The notes under the pieces are model-generated. The model was not told where the DNA came from and searched no databases. It saw only the letters and a list, made by a program, of their open reading frames with translations. The translations under genes and the position numbers were made by a program. 64,000 nt of DNA from assembly GCA_934270475.1 (NCBI GenBank), contig CAKQPS010000001.1, positions 310,001 through 374,000 on the forward strand, written 5' to 3'. This DNA comes from an uncultured Alphaproteobacteria bacterium (GTDB taxonomy: Bacteria > Pseudomonadota > Alphaproteobacteria > RF32 > CAG-239). This document shows, in pieces, positions 15,767 to 26,288 of the stretch (position 1 is its first letter; each line of letters opens with the position of its first letter).

Positions 15767-18268
15767 ATGTTAAAAATTATGGGAGATAAAACGTTGGTAA
15801 CAGAAAATAAAAGTGTTATGGATGAAATTGACCGCGCTCGATTGAAACTTTCTATTGAGCACTATGCAAAATATTTTATCGGCAAACGCAACTGTGAACT
15901 AACCAAAGACGAGGCATTTAAAGTGGTGGCTTTGGCAGTGCGCGAATTTGCCATGGACAGAATGTATGAAACCATTGCCCGCTATAACGAGCACAGCACG
16001 AAGCGCATATATTATCTGTCTATTGAATATTTGATTGGTCGTTCGTTGGAAAATAACCTTTATAACCTTGGACTTTATGATATTTTAAAAGACATAAAAA
16101 TTGAAGGTTTCCCTGATTTTTCATTAAACGATATTTTTGATGCCGAATATGATCCGGCTCTTGGAAACGGCGGCTTGGGACGTTTGGCGGCGTGCTATAT
16201 GGACTCTATGGCGTCGCTCGGAATTCCAGGGTTCGGCTATGGAATTAACTATGAATACGGTTTGTTTAAGCAAAAGTTTGAAAACGGCTATCAAGTTGAA
16301 CAAGCCGATAATTGGCTGGGAGAAGATTCTCCGTGGCAGTTTGCCCGTACCGACCGCACTGTTACCATTCCAATCGGCGGCAATGTCGAAATGTATAATA
16401 AACCGGACGGCAAAGTCAGCTATGTTTGGGCTAATACCCATACTTTATACGGCGTACCGTATGATTTTCCGGTTGTTGGCTATAACGGCAAGTCGGTAAA
16501 CTATCTGCGTTTGTTCTCGGCAAAAACCGATGACGAGTTGAATTTGAACATTTTTAACAGCGGCGGCTACATTGAAGCCGTACGCGATAAAATCCGCACT
16601 GAAACTATTTCTAAGGTTTTGTATCCGTCAGACAATATTGAACAAGGTAAAGAATTGCGTTTGACTCAGCAATATTTCTTTGTTTCCTGCGCAATTCAAG
16701 ACATTATCCGCCGCTTTATGGAAAAGAGCAATGACTTTAAGAAAATGCCGGATTATGTCTGCATTCAGTTGAACGATACCCATCCAGCGTTGGCGATTGT
16801 GGAAATGATGCGCCAGCTTATGGACGTGTACGGGCAGGAATGGGACGATTCATGGGAAATCGTTACCAAAATCTTTGCCTATACCAACCATACTTTGCTG
16901 CCTGAAGCGCTGGAAAAATGGAGCAGCTCGATTATCCGCCGCTTTTTGCCGCGCCACCTGCAGATTATTTATGAAATCAACCGCCGCTTTATGGAATTTG
17001 CCCGCAGCCGCTTTGGCGATGATTCTTATAAATTAGGCAGAGTTTCGATTGTGGACGGCGAAGGCGACAATCAGGTTATCCGCATGGCGAACCTGTCTAT
17101 TGTTGGTTCATTCTCAATAAACGGCGTTGCCAAGCTGCACTCCGAGCTGGTAAAACATTCGCTGGTGCCGGAATTTTATGAATTATGGCCGGAAAAATTC
17201 ACCAATGTAACCAACGGTGTAACTCCGCGCCGCTGGATGCTGCGCGCCAACCATGATTTAGCTGATTTGATTTCGGATAAAATCGGCACCTCGTGGATTA
17301 CTAACTTGGACGAGCTGCACAATATCGAAAAATACTCGGAAGATAAGGCGTTTTTGAAAGACTTTCTGCGGATTAAAAGCGAAAATAAAAAGCGTTTGGC
17401 GCAAAAAGTATACCGCGCAACCCGTATTATGGTTGATCCGAACAGCATGTATATTGTGCATGCTAAGCGTATTCACGAATATAAACGCCAGCTGATGACG
17501 GTTTTGCAGATTATCGGCGATTATTTGGCAATCACCCGCGACAATGTTCGTCCGATTACGCCGAAAACTTATATTTTTGCCGGCAAGGCGGCGCCTTCGT
17601 ACACATTTGCCAAACTTATCATTAAATTGATAAATAACGTGGCGGAAGTGGTTAACAACGACGAACGTGTTAACGAATTTTTGAAGATTGTGTTTATTCC
17701 AGATTATAAAGTTTCAGTTGCCGAATATTTGATTCCGGCTGCTGATGTAAGCTGTCAGGTTTCTACCGCCGGCTTTGAAGCTTCCGGCACAAGCAATATG
17801 AAATTTGCTTTGAACGGGGCTTTGACGATTGGTACATATGACGGCGCTAACATCGAAATCCGCGAGGCTGTCGGCGAGGATAACTTCTATTTGTTTGGTT
17901 TGACAGATGAGCAGGTACGTGGCAAACGTATGACTTATAATCCGCGCGAACTGTATGAAAAATCAGACTATATCAAACGTATTTTGAATGCTGTAAATTC
18001 TAATATGTTCTGCGAAAAAGACTATCCGCAGCTGTTCCGTCCGATTTTTGATGCTTTGCTGGGCAGCGACTACTACTTTATTTTGGCAGATATAGAAGCG
18101 TTTAACAATGCCGTGCATCAGGCAGAACGCGATTATAACGACAAAGAAAAGTGGGCGAAAAAGTCTCTGGTCAATGTGGCGAGAATTGGTAATTTCTCCA
18201 GTGACCGTGCGGTTATGGAATATGCCGACAGAATTTGGCATATTAAACCGGTTGTTGATGAAAAATAG
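15767..18268 (+). CDS. glgP: Glycogen/starch/alpha-glucan phosphorylase
   Basis: An 833-residue PLP enzyme that releases glucose-1-phosphate from alpha-1,4-glucans. Family blocks include TKRIYYLSIEYLIGRSLENN near residue 78, NGGLGRLAACYMDSMA near residue 130, TNVTNGVTPRRW, and EASGTSNMKFALNGAL near residue 671; the lysine in NMKF is the PLP-binding residue. Length matches the family. The start is ambiguous: ATG 15767 is almost touching AAAAGG, ATG 15779 is 13 bases from it, and TTG 15794 lies eight bases after a GGGAG. All keep the whole enzyme. No other glycogen gene is adjacent. The pgm at 55201 could use its product. A strong terminator follows. Confidence 0.96.
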   Translation: MLKIMGDKTLVTENKSVMDEIDRARLKLSIEHYAKYFIGKRNCELTKDEAFKVVALAVREFAMDRMYETIARYNEHSTKRIYYLSIEYLIGRSLENNLYNLGLYDILKDIKIEGFPDFSLNDIFDAEYDPALGNGGLGRLAACYMDSMASLGIPGFGYGINYEYGLFKQKFENGYQVEQADNWLGEDSPWQFARTDRTVTIPIGGNVEMYNKPDGKVSYVWANTHTLYGVPYDFPVVGYNGKSVNYLRLFSAKTDDELNLNIFNSGGYIEAVRDKIRTETISKVLYPSDNIEQGKELRLTQQYFFVSCAIQDIIRRFMEKSNDFKKMPDYVCIQLNDTHPALAIVEMMRQLMDVYGQEWDDSWEIVTKIFAYTNHTLLPEALEKWSSSIIRRFLPRHLQIIYEINRRFMEFARSRFGDDSYKLGRVSIVDGEGDNQVIRMANLSIVGSFSINGVAKLHSELVKHSLVPEFYELWPEKFTNVTNGVTPRRWMLRANHDLADLISDKIGTSWITNLDELHNIEKYSEDKAFLKDFLRIKSENKKRLAQKVYRATRIMVDPNSMYIVHAKRIHEYKRQLMTVLQIIGDYLAITRDNVRPITPKTYIFAGKAAPSYTFAKLIIKLINNVAEVVNNDERVNEFLKIVFIPDYKVSVAEYLIPAADVSCQVSTAGFEASGTSNMKFALNGALTIGTYDGANIEIREAVGEDNFYLFGLTDEQVRGKRMTYNPRELYEKSDYIKRILNAVNSNMFCEKDYPQLFRPIFDALLGSDYYFILADIEAFNNAVHQAERDYNDKEKWAKKSLVNVARIGNFSSDRAVMEYADRIWHIKPVVDEK

Positions 18269-18281
18269 TTTCATCTGGCAA

Positions 18282-18317
18282 ATATCCCCGTTATAGCAAA
18301 TAACGGGGATATTTTTG
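18282..18317 (+). terminator. Strong terminator after glgP
   Basis: A perfect 13-bp stem (ATATCCCCGTTAT, 18282-18294, with ATAACGGGGATAT, 18300-18312), a 5-base loop and a following TTTTTG run. The next gene is convergent. Confidence 0.9.
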
Positions 18318-18346
18318 TAATGATTTTTTATTTTTGGGGATAAAAA

Positions 18347-19006
18347 CTAAAAATTGATAATAATTTGACAATTTTCATGTTCTTTATCACAATCGTTGCA
18401 AACAGCATGGACATCATTAAGTGTCATATTTCGTAAACATTTGCTGTCGTTGGTACAAAATTTATCCCCAAGATACAAGTTATCCTTAGAATTATGTCTT
18501 GATTTCCATACATAACCGCGTTGCACAAAAGATTTTAACGGAATTATCAAATTACTGAACATTTCCGCGCATAAGTCTTCTGAAAAAACATCAGTTGAGC
18601 CTTTAGCTGTTTGACCGTTAAAATAGACAATGACGCCAACACGTTTTTTATCACCGTTAGTATCTGCATATTCTTCTACATAAGGGTAAACCGAATTACC
18701 GAAACTGTCCTCCAAATAAATTCCTTTAAGTTTCCAATTTGCCGGAGCAATATTGGCAGATGAAACAAAGTTTCCCAAATACATACCTCCAGGCATATTA
18801 TTTATAATGCTATCACGATGTTCTAACAATCCCATTATTAAATTATTGTACTCACCCAACAATTTATTAACCTTAAACTTTTCTATTGCTTTAGAATAAC
18901 CAGCAAGGCCACCGACTGAAAGCACGCCCACTATAGCTAAAACGCCCAACATTTCCAACATGCTTCGTCCACTTTGATAATTTGATAAAAATTTTATACT
19001 TTTCAA
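18347..19006 (-). CDS. Type IV pilin-like (prepilin) protein, paralogue 2
   Basis: A prepilin-type protein with leader ...SNYQSG followed by RSMLEMLGVLAIVGVL: Gly at -1, Arg at +1, Glu at +5. Then comes VGGLAGYSKAIEKFKVNKLL, a helix and a globular domain ending in NMTLNDVHAVCNDC and further cysteines. N- and C-terminal blocks match paralogue 1 (9431-10213). No ATG is available upstream of the motif; TTG 19006 gives a 13-residue leader (MKSIKFLSNYQSG) and has GAGG about 12 bases upstream, so I prefer it to TTG 19033. No pilus-assembly genes are nearby. Convergent with glgP. Confidence 0.75.
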   Translation of the reverse strand: MKSIKFLSNYQSGRSMLEMLGVLAIVGVLSVGGLAGYSKAIEKFKVNKLLGEYNNLIMGLLEHRDSIINNMPGGMYLGNFVSSANIAPANWKLKGIYLEDSFGNSVYPYVEEYADTNGDKKRVGVIVYFNGQTAKGSTDVFSEDLCAEMFSNLIIPLKSFVQRGYVWKSRHNSKDNLYLGDKFCTNDSKCLRNMTLNDVHAVCNDCDKEHENCQIIINF

Positions 19007-19239
19007 TATATTACATATCCTCAATCGTGACAAAAAGTAATTGTTTTAAAAACATTCTCTTTTAGAGAGGCTATCAGAAGTTATTAATTTTTGCAATAAC
19101 TTTTTATCTTTACAACTCATAAATTTAGAGATAGATGCTCATTTTTATTTATCTTCTTAAAAGAAAGAACTCAAAACATTTTTCACAAAGCATTTGCGTC
19201 GGCATAATATTTTTGCTACATTAAGGAGAGAGGATTGTT

Positions 19240-20013
19240 ATGAAAGTACGTGATATTTACATAACCTGTGAAAAGGGGCTTGAAGCTGTTACGCCTTTGG
19301 CTGTTCAAGGTGTTTCAGAAATGATGGCTTGTTTTCCTCAATATGAAAAAATGTATCCGGTAAGTAATTTGAAAAATTGGCAAAGCGATGATGCGTTGGT
19401 CATTCGTGACGGACAAACATTCTTAGAGCCGTATGAAAGTATCAGATGGTATATTGAACGAGCTAAACTGCAAGCCAAATTAGATAATCGATATGAACGC
19501 GGACAAATTTGCCTGAACACACTAATGAACGATTTAGCAAATGATCCGTATCGCAAAAAGATTCCTCAGCTTTCAATTTTGTTGGTAAAACACGATTTAT
19601 ACGCCAGACGAAGCGACAACACCTTGCTCAACTATGCTTTGGGCATGGGTGGCGAAAACGGTTTTTGCGTTGTGTCAACAGCGCGTTTTTTAGATGAAAA
19701 CGGATATCTGAAACAAGAAGAATTCAAAACTGTCCTGATGCACGAATTTGGTCATGTTATCGGGCTTACGCCTTCTAATCGCAGAAATTCGGAAGAAAAT
19801 CTCGGCACTCATTGTCTTGATGAATCCTGCATTATGCAGCAACGTGCCAATGGTGACTTTAGAGATGTGACGCGAATGCGTTTGGCTATGAAACAAAATG
19901 ATTTACCGCCTATTTGCGATGATTGTATTGAAGCCGGAAATAAATATTTTAAAAATGATTTAACTCGGTATTTTTTAATGCAAAGGCAAAATAATACTTA
20001 TCATGACAGATAG
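19240..20013 (+). CDS. Archaemetzincin-like zinc metalloprotease
   Basis: A 257-residue protein with a zincin site, HEFGHVIGL near residue 168 (HExxHxxG). About 13 residues later comes THCLDESCIM, and near residue 226 comes CDDC. Archaemetzincins (M54) have HExxHxxG-x-x-HC-x4-C-x-M followed by a CxxC that binds a second zinc. The same elements are present in order, but a 10-15 residue insertion (PSNRRNSEENLG) separates the glycine from the HC pair. LSILLVKHDLYAR before it fits the fold. No signal peptide is seen, so it is probably cytoplasmic. Start ATG 19240 follows AAGGAGAGAGG. It stands alone in its strand segment. Substrate unknown, as for the family in general. Confidence 0.75.
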   Translation: MKVRDIYITCEKGLEAVTPLAVQGVSEMMACFPQYEKMYPVSNLKNWQSDDALVIRDGQTFLEPYESIRWYIERAKLQAKLDNRYERGQICLNTLMNDLANDPYRKKIPQLSILLVKHDLYARRSDNTLLNYALGMGGENGFCVVSTARFLDENGYLKQEEFKTVLMHEFGHVIGLTPSNRRNSEENLGTHCLDESCIMQQRANGDFRDVTRMRLAMKQNDLPPICDDCIEAGNKYFKNDLTRYFLMQRQNNTYHDR

Positions 20014-20181
20014 ATATGGCTCTGACCATTAAATAATCTAAGCCGAATATCAGTTAATAGAAAATGTCGCTTTTTCTGTTTTCAGATTGTAGAGCCACGT
20101 TTGCTTATCCATAAACTTATAAATGTCTTTTATAACAACAGAATTGTCAGCATTAAAGCGCAGTCGCAGTAATCTTTTTAG

Positions 20182-21093
20182 TTATCTTTTGCGGCAGGCG
20201 GCGTTTTTAACCAGAATATTGCATAAATCTGCGAAAGATATTCCCAAATATTTAGCCTGTTCCGGCACTAATGAAAGTGCGGTCATTCCTGGGTTGGTGT
20301 TGATTTCCAGTAAAACGACTCCGTCTTTTTCATTATATCGAAAGTCGCAGCGGGCAACCGAGTGGCAACCTAAGTCCTTGTAAACGGTTTCGGTGTAACG
20401 CTTACAGGTTTTTGCAATGTCTTCGGGAAGCTCGGCCGGCAGAATGTGGTGTGTTTTGCCGGTGGTGTATTTTGCCTGATAGTCATAAAAAGCACAGTCG
20501 GTTTTAAGTTCGGTAATTACCGAAGATTTGCCATTTAGGCACATTACGGTTAGTTCGCGACCGGCAATGTATTGCTCGACCAAAAGAAGTAAGTTTGAAT
20601 CTGGATAGGTTACGTTTTTTTCTTCTTCGGCATTGTGAACGATATAAACGCCGACACTAGAGCCGTCGCACACAGGTTTTACAACGTAAGGATAGGGAAC
20701 TTTGGTGCCGTGCTGCAAATATTCGCCGGCAGTTGTTTTTTCGCCTTGTGCTACCTTAACTCCAGCGGCAGAAGCGAGGAGTTTGGTTAAATATTTATCC
20801 ATACCTAATGCCGAAGCTTTTAAGCCGGAGTGGGTGTAAGGAATTTGCAGCATATCGAGCAGACCTTGAATTTCTCCGTCTTCACCCCAGTTGCCGTATA
20901 AACCGTTGTAAACCACATCAGGTTTTTCGGTTTTTAAGACATCTAAAAAAGCCCAAACATCGGTTAAGTCGTGTTCTATAACAGTATAGCCTTTGCTTTT
21001 TAAGGCAGCGGCAATGTCGTTTTTTGAGGATAAACTAACTTCACGTTCAGCAGAGAATCCGCCGTAAACCAGCAAAACTTTTTCAGACATCAT
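20182..21093 (-). CDS. ddl: D-alanine--D-alanine ligase
   Basis: A 303-residue ATP-grasp ligase that makes the D-Ala-D-Ala end of the peptidoglycan stem. LVYGGFSAEREVSLSS at the N-terminus, VKPVCDGSSVGVYIV near residue 131 (ATP-grasp loop), AGRELTVMCLNGK, and EINTNPGMTALSLVPEQA near the C-terminus (metal-binding EINTNPG and substrate region) are all family marks. There are two adjacent ATG codons (21093 and 21090) behind AAGGA. It lies outside any mur cluster, divergent from the DUF3108 gene. The stretch 20014-20181 holds nothing I recognise. Confidence 0.95.
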   Translation of the reverse strand: MMSEKVLLVYGGFSAEREVSLSSKNDIAAALKSKGYTVIEHDLTDVWAFLDVLKTEKPDVVYNGLYGNWGEDGEIQGLLDMLQIPYTHSGLKASALGMDKYLTKLLASAAGVKVAQGEKTTAGEYLQHGTKVPYPYVVKPVCDGSSVGVYIVHNAEEEKNVTYPDSNLLLLVEQYIAGRELTVMCLNGKSSVITELKTDCAFYDYQAKYTTGKTHHILPAELPEDIAKTCKRYTETVYKDLGCHSVARCDFRYNEKDGVVLLEINTNPGMTALSLVPEQAKYLGISFADLCNILVKNAACRKR

Positions 21094-21147
21094 TTTTTCC
21101 TTTATAATCTTAAAATTTCTGCTATTGTAGGGAAAATTGTTTAATGA

Positions 21148-21921
21148 ATGGCTAAAATGAAAAACGGACTTTTAATATTTTTATCTGTACTGATGTGGAG
21201 TGCGGGAGCACAGGCGCTGGAGGTTAAGCATTATATGCAGACGACTATCGGGCTGTTTGATGCTTGCAAAGAAACATTCAGCTACGCTTTTTATCAGGAT
21301 AAAGACTATGATATTAAAACTTCAGTTTCCACCAGCGGGACGTTTGGCGCGCTGTATCCGTTTACGGCGACATATCACGCTGTCGGAACATATAGTAAGT
21401 CTGGTTTTAAGCCGCAGGATTATTACTATGAAACGCAAACCCGTTTTACGCATCGTTCAAAAGAAATTGTATATAAAGACGGAGTGCCGCAATATCGGGT
21501 CAGTGTTAAAAATGAACGCAAGCGCACCGATGAAATTGTAACCGACCCGAAATATTCTTATTCCGGAGATTTATTGTCGGTTTTCGGCGAACTGGCGCAA
21601 AAGATTATTAAAAAAGGCAAATGCGATTTGGAACAATATTCGTTTAATGGTAAAAAGTATGCTAAATCAACGGTTAAAACGTTGAAAAAAGAAAAAATCA
21701 AAACGGATTATTTTGCTGGAAAAGCCTTAAAATGCCAATATAAACAAGAAATTTTAGAAGATACCGACGCCGGTTTTTTACTCAATCAAGACGAGCCGAT
21801 TTATTTTTGGGTGTTAAAAGATGAAAAAACTAAGGCGTGGTTTATTGCAAAGATTTTGATAGAAAACACACCGTTTGGAAAATTGCAGGCGGTAACAACA
21901 AACATAGAGGTAAAACCATGA
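21148..21921 (+). CDS. DUF3108-type exported protein
   Basis: A 257-residue protein with a signal peptide (MKNGLLIFLSVLMWSAGAQA, from an ATG three codons in) and a beta-rich domain resembling DUF3108: the ATYHAVGTYSKSGFKPQDYYYETQ pattern near residue 73 is of the FxAxxxGxxxxLxPxxY kind seen in that family. The function of the family is not established; members are predicted periplasmic. Its stop overlaps the start of the next gene (ATGA at 21918-21921), so it is translationally coupled to the trhP-like gene. Confidence 0.65.
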   Translation: MAKMKNGLLIFLSVLMWSAGAQALEVKHYMQTTIGLFDACKETFSYAFYQDKDYDIKTSVSTSGTFGALYPFTATYHAVGTYSKSGFKPQDYYYETQTRFTHRSKEIVYKDGVPQYRVSVKNERKRTDEIVTDPKYSYSGDLLSVFGELAQKIIKKGKCDLEQYSFNGKKYAKSTVKTLKKEKIKTDYFAGKALKCQYKQEILEDTDAGFLLNQDEPIYFWVLKDEKTKAWFIAKILIENTPFGKLQAVTTNIEVKP

Positions 21922-23321
21922 GAAAAGCAGAATTACTTTTGCCGGCCGGTTCGCTGGTAAAATTGAAAACAGCGTTATTGTACGGAGCCGATGCGGTTTA
22001 TGCCGGAACACCGGATATGAGTCTGCGCACGCAGTCTAAATTTTCGCTGGAAGATTTAAAAGAAGGAATTGACTTTGTTCATCAGCAAGGCAAGAAAATC
22101 TATTTGACTTTGAATCTGTATATTCATAATGAAGAAGCGGAAAAACTGCCTCAGTTTGTTAAAACTTTGCAAGAGCTGAAACCGGACGGAGTTTTGGTGG
22201 CTGACCCAGGGGTGTTTTATTACTTAAAAGAAAATGCGCCGGAGCTGAAACGCTTTGTTTCTACTCAAGCTAATATTTGCTCGGGGCAGACGGTTAAATT
22301 TTGGCAGTCTATGGGCGCAAGTTTGTGTGTGCTGGGACGAGAAGTTACATTTGCTGAAATGGCGGAAATTCGTAAGCAATGTCCGGATGTGCTGCTGGAA
22401 TGCTTTGTCCACGGCGCTATGTGTATGTCATATTCCGGACGCTGCCTGATTTCTAATTTTATGGCAGATAGAAGTGCTAATAAAGGCAAATGCGCGCATT
22501 GCTGCCGCTGGCATTATAAAATGCATTTGCGTCTAAAAGACGGAACAATCAAAGAACTGGAAATAAATCAGGATAATGCTAAAGCGTTTGAGTTTTTATT
22601 GGAAGAAGAGTTCCGCCCTGGGGAATATTATGAAATCGTGGAAGACGAACACGGCGGCTATTTGCTTAATTCCAAAGATATGTGTTTGATGCCACGCCTG
22701 AACGATATTTTAGGAATCGGTATGGACTCGCTGAAAGTTGAGGGACGCAACAAAACCGAATATTACGCCGGAACGGTGGCGCGCGCTTATCGCAAGGCGA
22801 TTGATGACTACTATGCGAATCCGCAGGATTGGGATTATAAAAAATATATGGATGATTTGTATACCCTGCAGAACCGTGGCTATTGCTTAGGTTTTCACGA
22901 CGGTAAATTAACGAATATCAGCCAAAATTACGAATATACCCGTACGCTTGGTGAATGGCTGTTTGCCGGTTCAATTGTGGAATGGCAGGGCGAAGATGCT
23001 ATTTTTGAAGTGCGTAATTATATTAACAGCGGTGAGTTTATCGACTTTTTAATTCCGAATACTTTGGATAATCTACGCTTAACTTTAACTGAATTTGAAG
23101 ACGCTGAGAGCGGAGAAATTACACCGCGCGTTTCGGCAGGTCAAGGCAAAAAAATCCGCATTCGTCCGGAACAGTGGAAATTGCCGATAGCTGAGGTTAA
23201 AGCCAAGTTGCCGCAATATGTGATTGCCCGTAAATTGCAGGGACTATTCGGTGAAAATGCGGAAATGTACGAGCGCAAGCGACAGGAATTTGCGCAGCTG
23301 ATTAACAAAGAGGATAAATAA
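21918..23321 (+). CDS. trhP: U32-family peptidase-like protein, probable tRNA hydroxylation protein TrhP
   Basis: A 467-residue U32 protein. ELLLPAGSLVKLKTALLYGADAVYAG opens the TIM-barrel part. HGAMCMSYSGRCLISNF near residue 168 and NKGKCAHCCRWHY near residue 191 hold the conserved cysteines expected to bind an iron-sulfur cluster. In E. coli TrhP (YegQ) acts with prephenate in forming 5-hydroxyuridine at tRNA position 34; that role is inferred here from similarity. Start ATG 21918 follows GAGG and overlaps the DUF3108 stop. miaA follows after three bases, giving a tRNA-modification pair. Confidence 0.85.
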   Translation: MRKAELLLPAGSLVKLKTALLYGADAVYAGTPDMSLRTQSKFSLEDLKEGIDFVHQQGKKIYLTLNLYIHNEEAEKLPQFVKTLQELKPDGVLVADPGVFYYLKENAPELKRFVSTQANICSGQTVKFWQSMGASLCVLGREVTFAEMAEIRKQCPDVLLECFVHGAMCMSYSGRCLISNFMADRSANKGKCAHCCRWHYKMHLRLKDGTIKELEINQDNAKAFEFLLEEEFRPGEYYEIVEDEHGGYLLNSKDMCLMPRLNDILGIGMDSLKVEGRNKTEYYAGTVARAYRKAIDDYYANPQDWDYKKYMDDLYTLQNRGYCLGFHDGKLTNISQNYEYTRTLGEWLFAGSIVEWQGEDAIFEVRNYINSGEFIDFLIPNTLDNLRLTLTEFEDAESGEITPRVSAGQGKKIRIRPEQWKLPIAEVKAKLPQYVIARKLQGLFGENAEMYERKRQEFAQLINKEDK

Positions 23322-23324
23322 AAT

Positions 23325-24260
23325 ATGCTAAAGAATCCGGTTTTGGTTATTGCCGGTCCGACAGCTTCTGGCAAATCTGCTTTGGCGGCTGAAGTTGCCT
23401 ATGCTCTTAACGGCGTGGTGTTGAACTGTGATTCTATGCAGATTTATAAAGATATTCCGATTATTGCCGCCGCGCCGACAGAAGCTGAAAAAAAACTGGT
23501 GGAACACCGTTTGTTTGAAATTTATGACTGCGATAAACGAGGCAATGTGGTAGACTGGCTTAATCTGTGTGTGGCGGAAATACGTAAATTATGGGCGGAG
23601 AATCGGCTGCCAGTAGTGGTTGGCGGAACCGGATTTTATGCTGAAGCTTTACTGAAAGGCGTGACACCGATACCGGAAACTCCTGCAGAGATTAGAAAGC
23701 AGCTGCAAGAGCATTTAAGCGAGGTTGGACTTGCGGCGCTATATGCGGAACTGCAGCAAAAAGATGCGGAAATAGCAGCTAAATTAAATCCAAATGACAA
23801 GACCCGAATTATCCGTGCGCTGGAAGTGATTGCGGCAACTGGAATTAAAGTTTCGGAATGGTATAAAAAGCCGCTTATTCAAAAATTGCCGGAGGCGCAT
23901 TTTGTAACCGTGAAAATTATGCCGTCTTTGGAGGTGATTGCCGAACGCTGTTGCTTGCGGCTGGATAAAATGGTTAATGAGCTGGGGGTACTGAATGAGA
24001 TAAAACGGCTGCAGACTTTGGGGATTGCCGATGATATGCCAGCAATGAAAGCTCTTGGCGTGCCGGAGTTGAGTTTGTATATAAAAGGTCAATTGCCGCT
24101 GGAAGAAGCGTTGAATTTGGCAAAGCTGCACACCAGACAATATGCCAAGCGTCAGCGCACATGGCTGAAAAATAAAATGCCGGCGGATATTATTTTTGAA
24201 AACGTCTACGAAGGGCAAAAAGACTATTTACAACAGATTTTCAATGTTATAAAACTGTGA
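23325..24260 (+). CDS. miaA: tRNA dimethylallyltransferase
   Basis: A 311-residue enzyme that adds dimethylallyl to A37 of tRNAs reading UNN codons. AGPTASGKSALA at residues 10-21 is the P-loop, and NCDSMQIYKDIPI follows, the family's substrate-binding segment; VGGTGFYAEALLKG near residue 99 and KTRIIRALEV are further signatures. The C-terminal HTRQYAKRQRTWLKNK is typical. It lies three bases after the trhP-like gene and is probably co-transcribed with it. Confidence 0.96.
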   Translation: MLKNPVLVIAGPTASGKSALAAEVAYALNGVVLNCDSMQIYKDIPIIAAAPTEAEKKLVEHRLFEIYDCDKRGNVVDWLNLCVAEIRKLWAENRLPVVVGGTGFYAEALLKGVTPIPETPAEIRKQLQEHLSEVGLAALYAELQQKDAEIAAKLNPNDKTRIIRALEVIAATGIKVSEWYKKPLIQKLPEAHFVTVKIMPSLEVIAERCCLRLDKMVNELGVLNEIKRLQTLGIADDMPAMKALGVPELSLYIKGQLPLEEALNLAKLHTRQYAKRQRTWLKNKMPADIIFENVYEGQKDYLQQIFNVIKL

Positions 24261-24314
24261 ACAAGTCTGTTAACAATGATATAAACCCTTGCACATTGTG
24301 TTGTTTAGTTATAA

Positions 24315-25391
<1,077 letters not shown>

Positions 25392-25409
25392 GTAAATAGG
25401 AATTAAAAA

Positions 25410-26288
25410 ATGAAACGGCGTGGTATACTGCTTATCCGAATAGGAGAAATCAAAACTTTACTGCGCCGTTTTTTTGTTTTTATTTTGTTTGTCAGCGCAT
25501 TTTTGTTTATTTTGCTGAGCAAAGTCGACAGCGTGGTTGTGGATATGGCAAACAGGGCGGTGATGAGTGTTACCGGTCCGGTTATGCAGGTGGTGGAATT
25601 ACCGTCAAGATTGCTGCATCGGGTTTATACCTATTTTTATGATATCAGCCATATTTATGAAGATAACCGCGTTTTGCAGGTAGAAAATAAACAAATGCTG
25701 ATGCTGCAAAACAAGGTTCGTACTTTGGAAGTGGAAAATCAGCTTTTGGAACGTTTGCTGAATTATGTTCCGCCGGCAGATGCAACCTTTATGAGCGCTA
25801 AAATTATTGCCGAATCCGGAGACGGGTTTACGCATGCGTTGTTGGTTTATATCGGCGATGAGGCGGTGCAGAAGGGGCAAATTGTTTTAGGCGATGAAAG
25901 CGTTATCGGACGCATAGACAAAGTCAGCGGTCATTATGCCAAAGTGATTTTGGTAACTGACATCAACTCAAAAATTCCGGTGGTGATAGAGCGTACAAGA
26001 GTGCGCGGAATTTTGAGTGGAAATAACACAGTGTTTCCGCAATTGCTGTTTACCCGCTCTACTTCTGACATTCAGGAAGGCGATGTGGTTGTAACTTCCG
26101 GTGTGGGCGGAATGTTCCCGTCCGGCTTGCCAATTGGGTTTGTAAATTCTATAAAAAACGGCGTGATAGATGTTGAAACAATGGCAGATATAAGCAGAGT
26201 GGAATATGTGCGTATTGTTGACTACGGACTTTCTGCCGAAAGCGAAAATTTGAGTGATTTCTTGGAAAACGAAAAGAATGCACAATAA
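25410..26288 (+). CDS. mreC: Rod shape-determining protein MreC
   Basis: A 292-residue bitopic protein: one transmembrane helix near residues 14-35 (FVFILFVSAFLFILLS), a coiled coil of about residues 75-112 (NRVLQVENKQMLMLQNK onwards), then the periplasmic beta domain with VIGRIDKVSGHYAKVILVTD and GDVVVTSGVGGMFPSGLPIG. It links the cytoplasmic MreB filaments with PBP2 and RodA. Eighteen bases separate it from mreB; mreD overlaps its 3' end. Confidence 0.95.
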   Translation: MKRRGILLIRIGEIKTLLRRFFVFILFVSAFLFILLSKVDSVVVDMANRAVMSVTGPVMQVVELPSRLLHRVYTYFYDISHIYEDNRVLQVENKQMLMLQNKVRTLEVENQLLERLLNYVPPADATFMSAKIIAESGDGFTHALLVYIGDEAVQKGQIVLGDESVIGRIDKVSGHYAKVILVTDINSKIPVVIERTRVRGILSGNNTVFPQLLFTRSTSDIQEGDVVVTSGVGGMFPSGLPIGFVNSIKNGVIDVETMADISRVEYVRIVDYGLSAESENLSDFLENEKNAQ

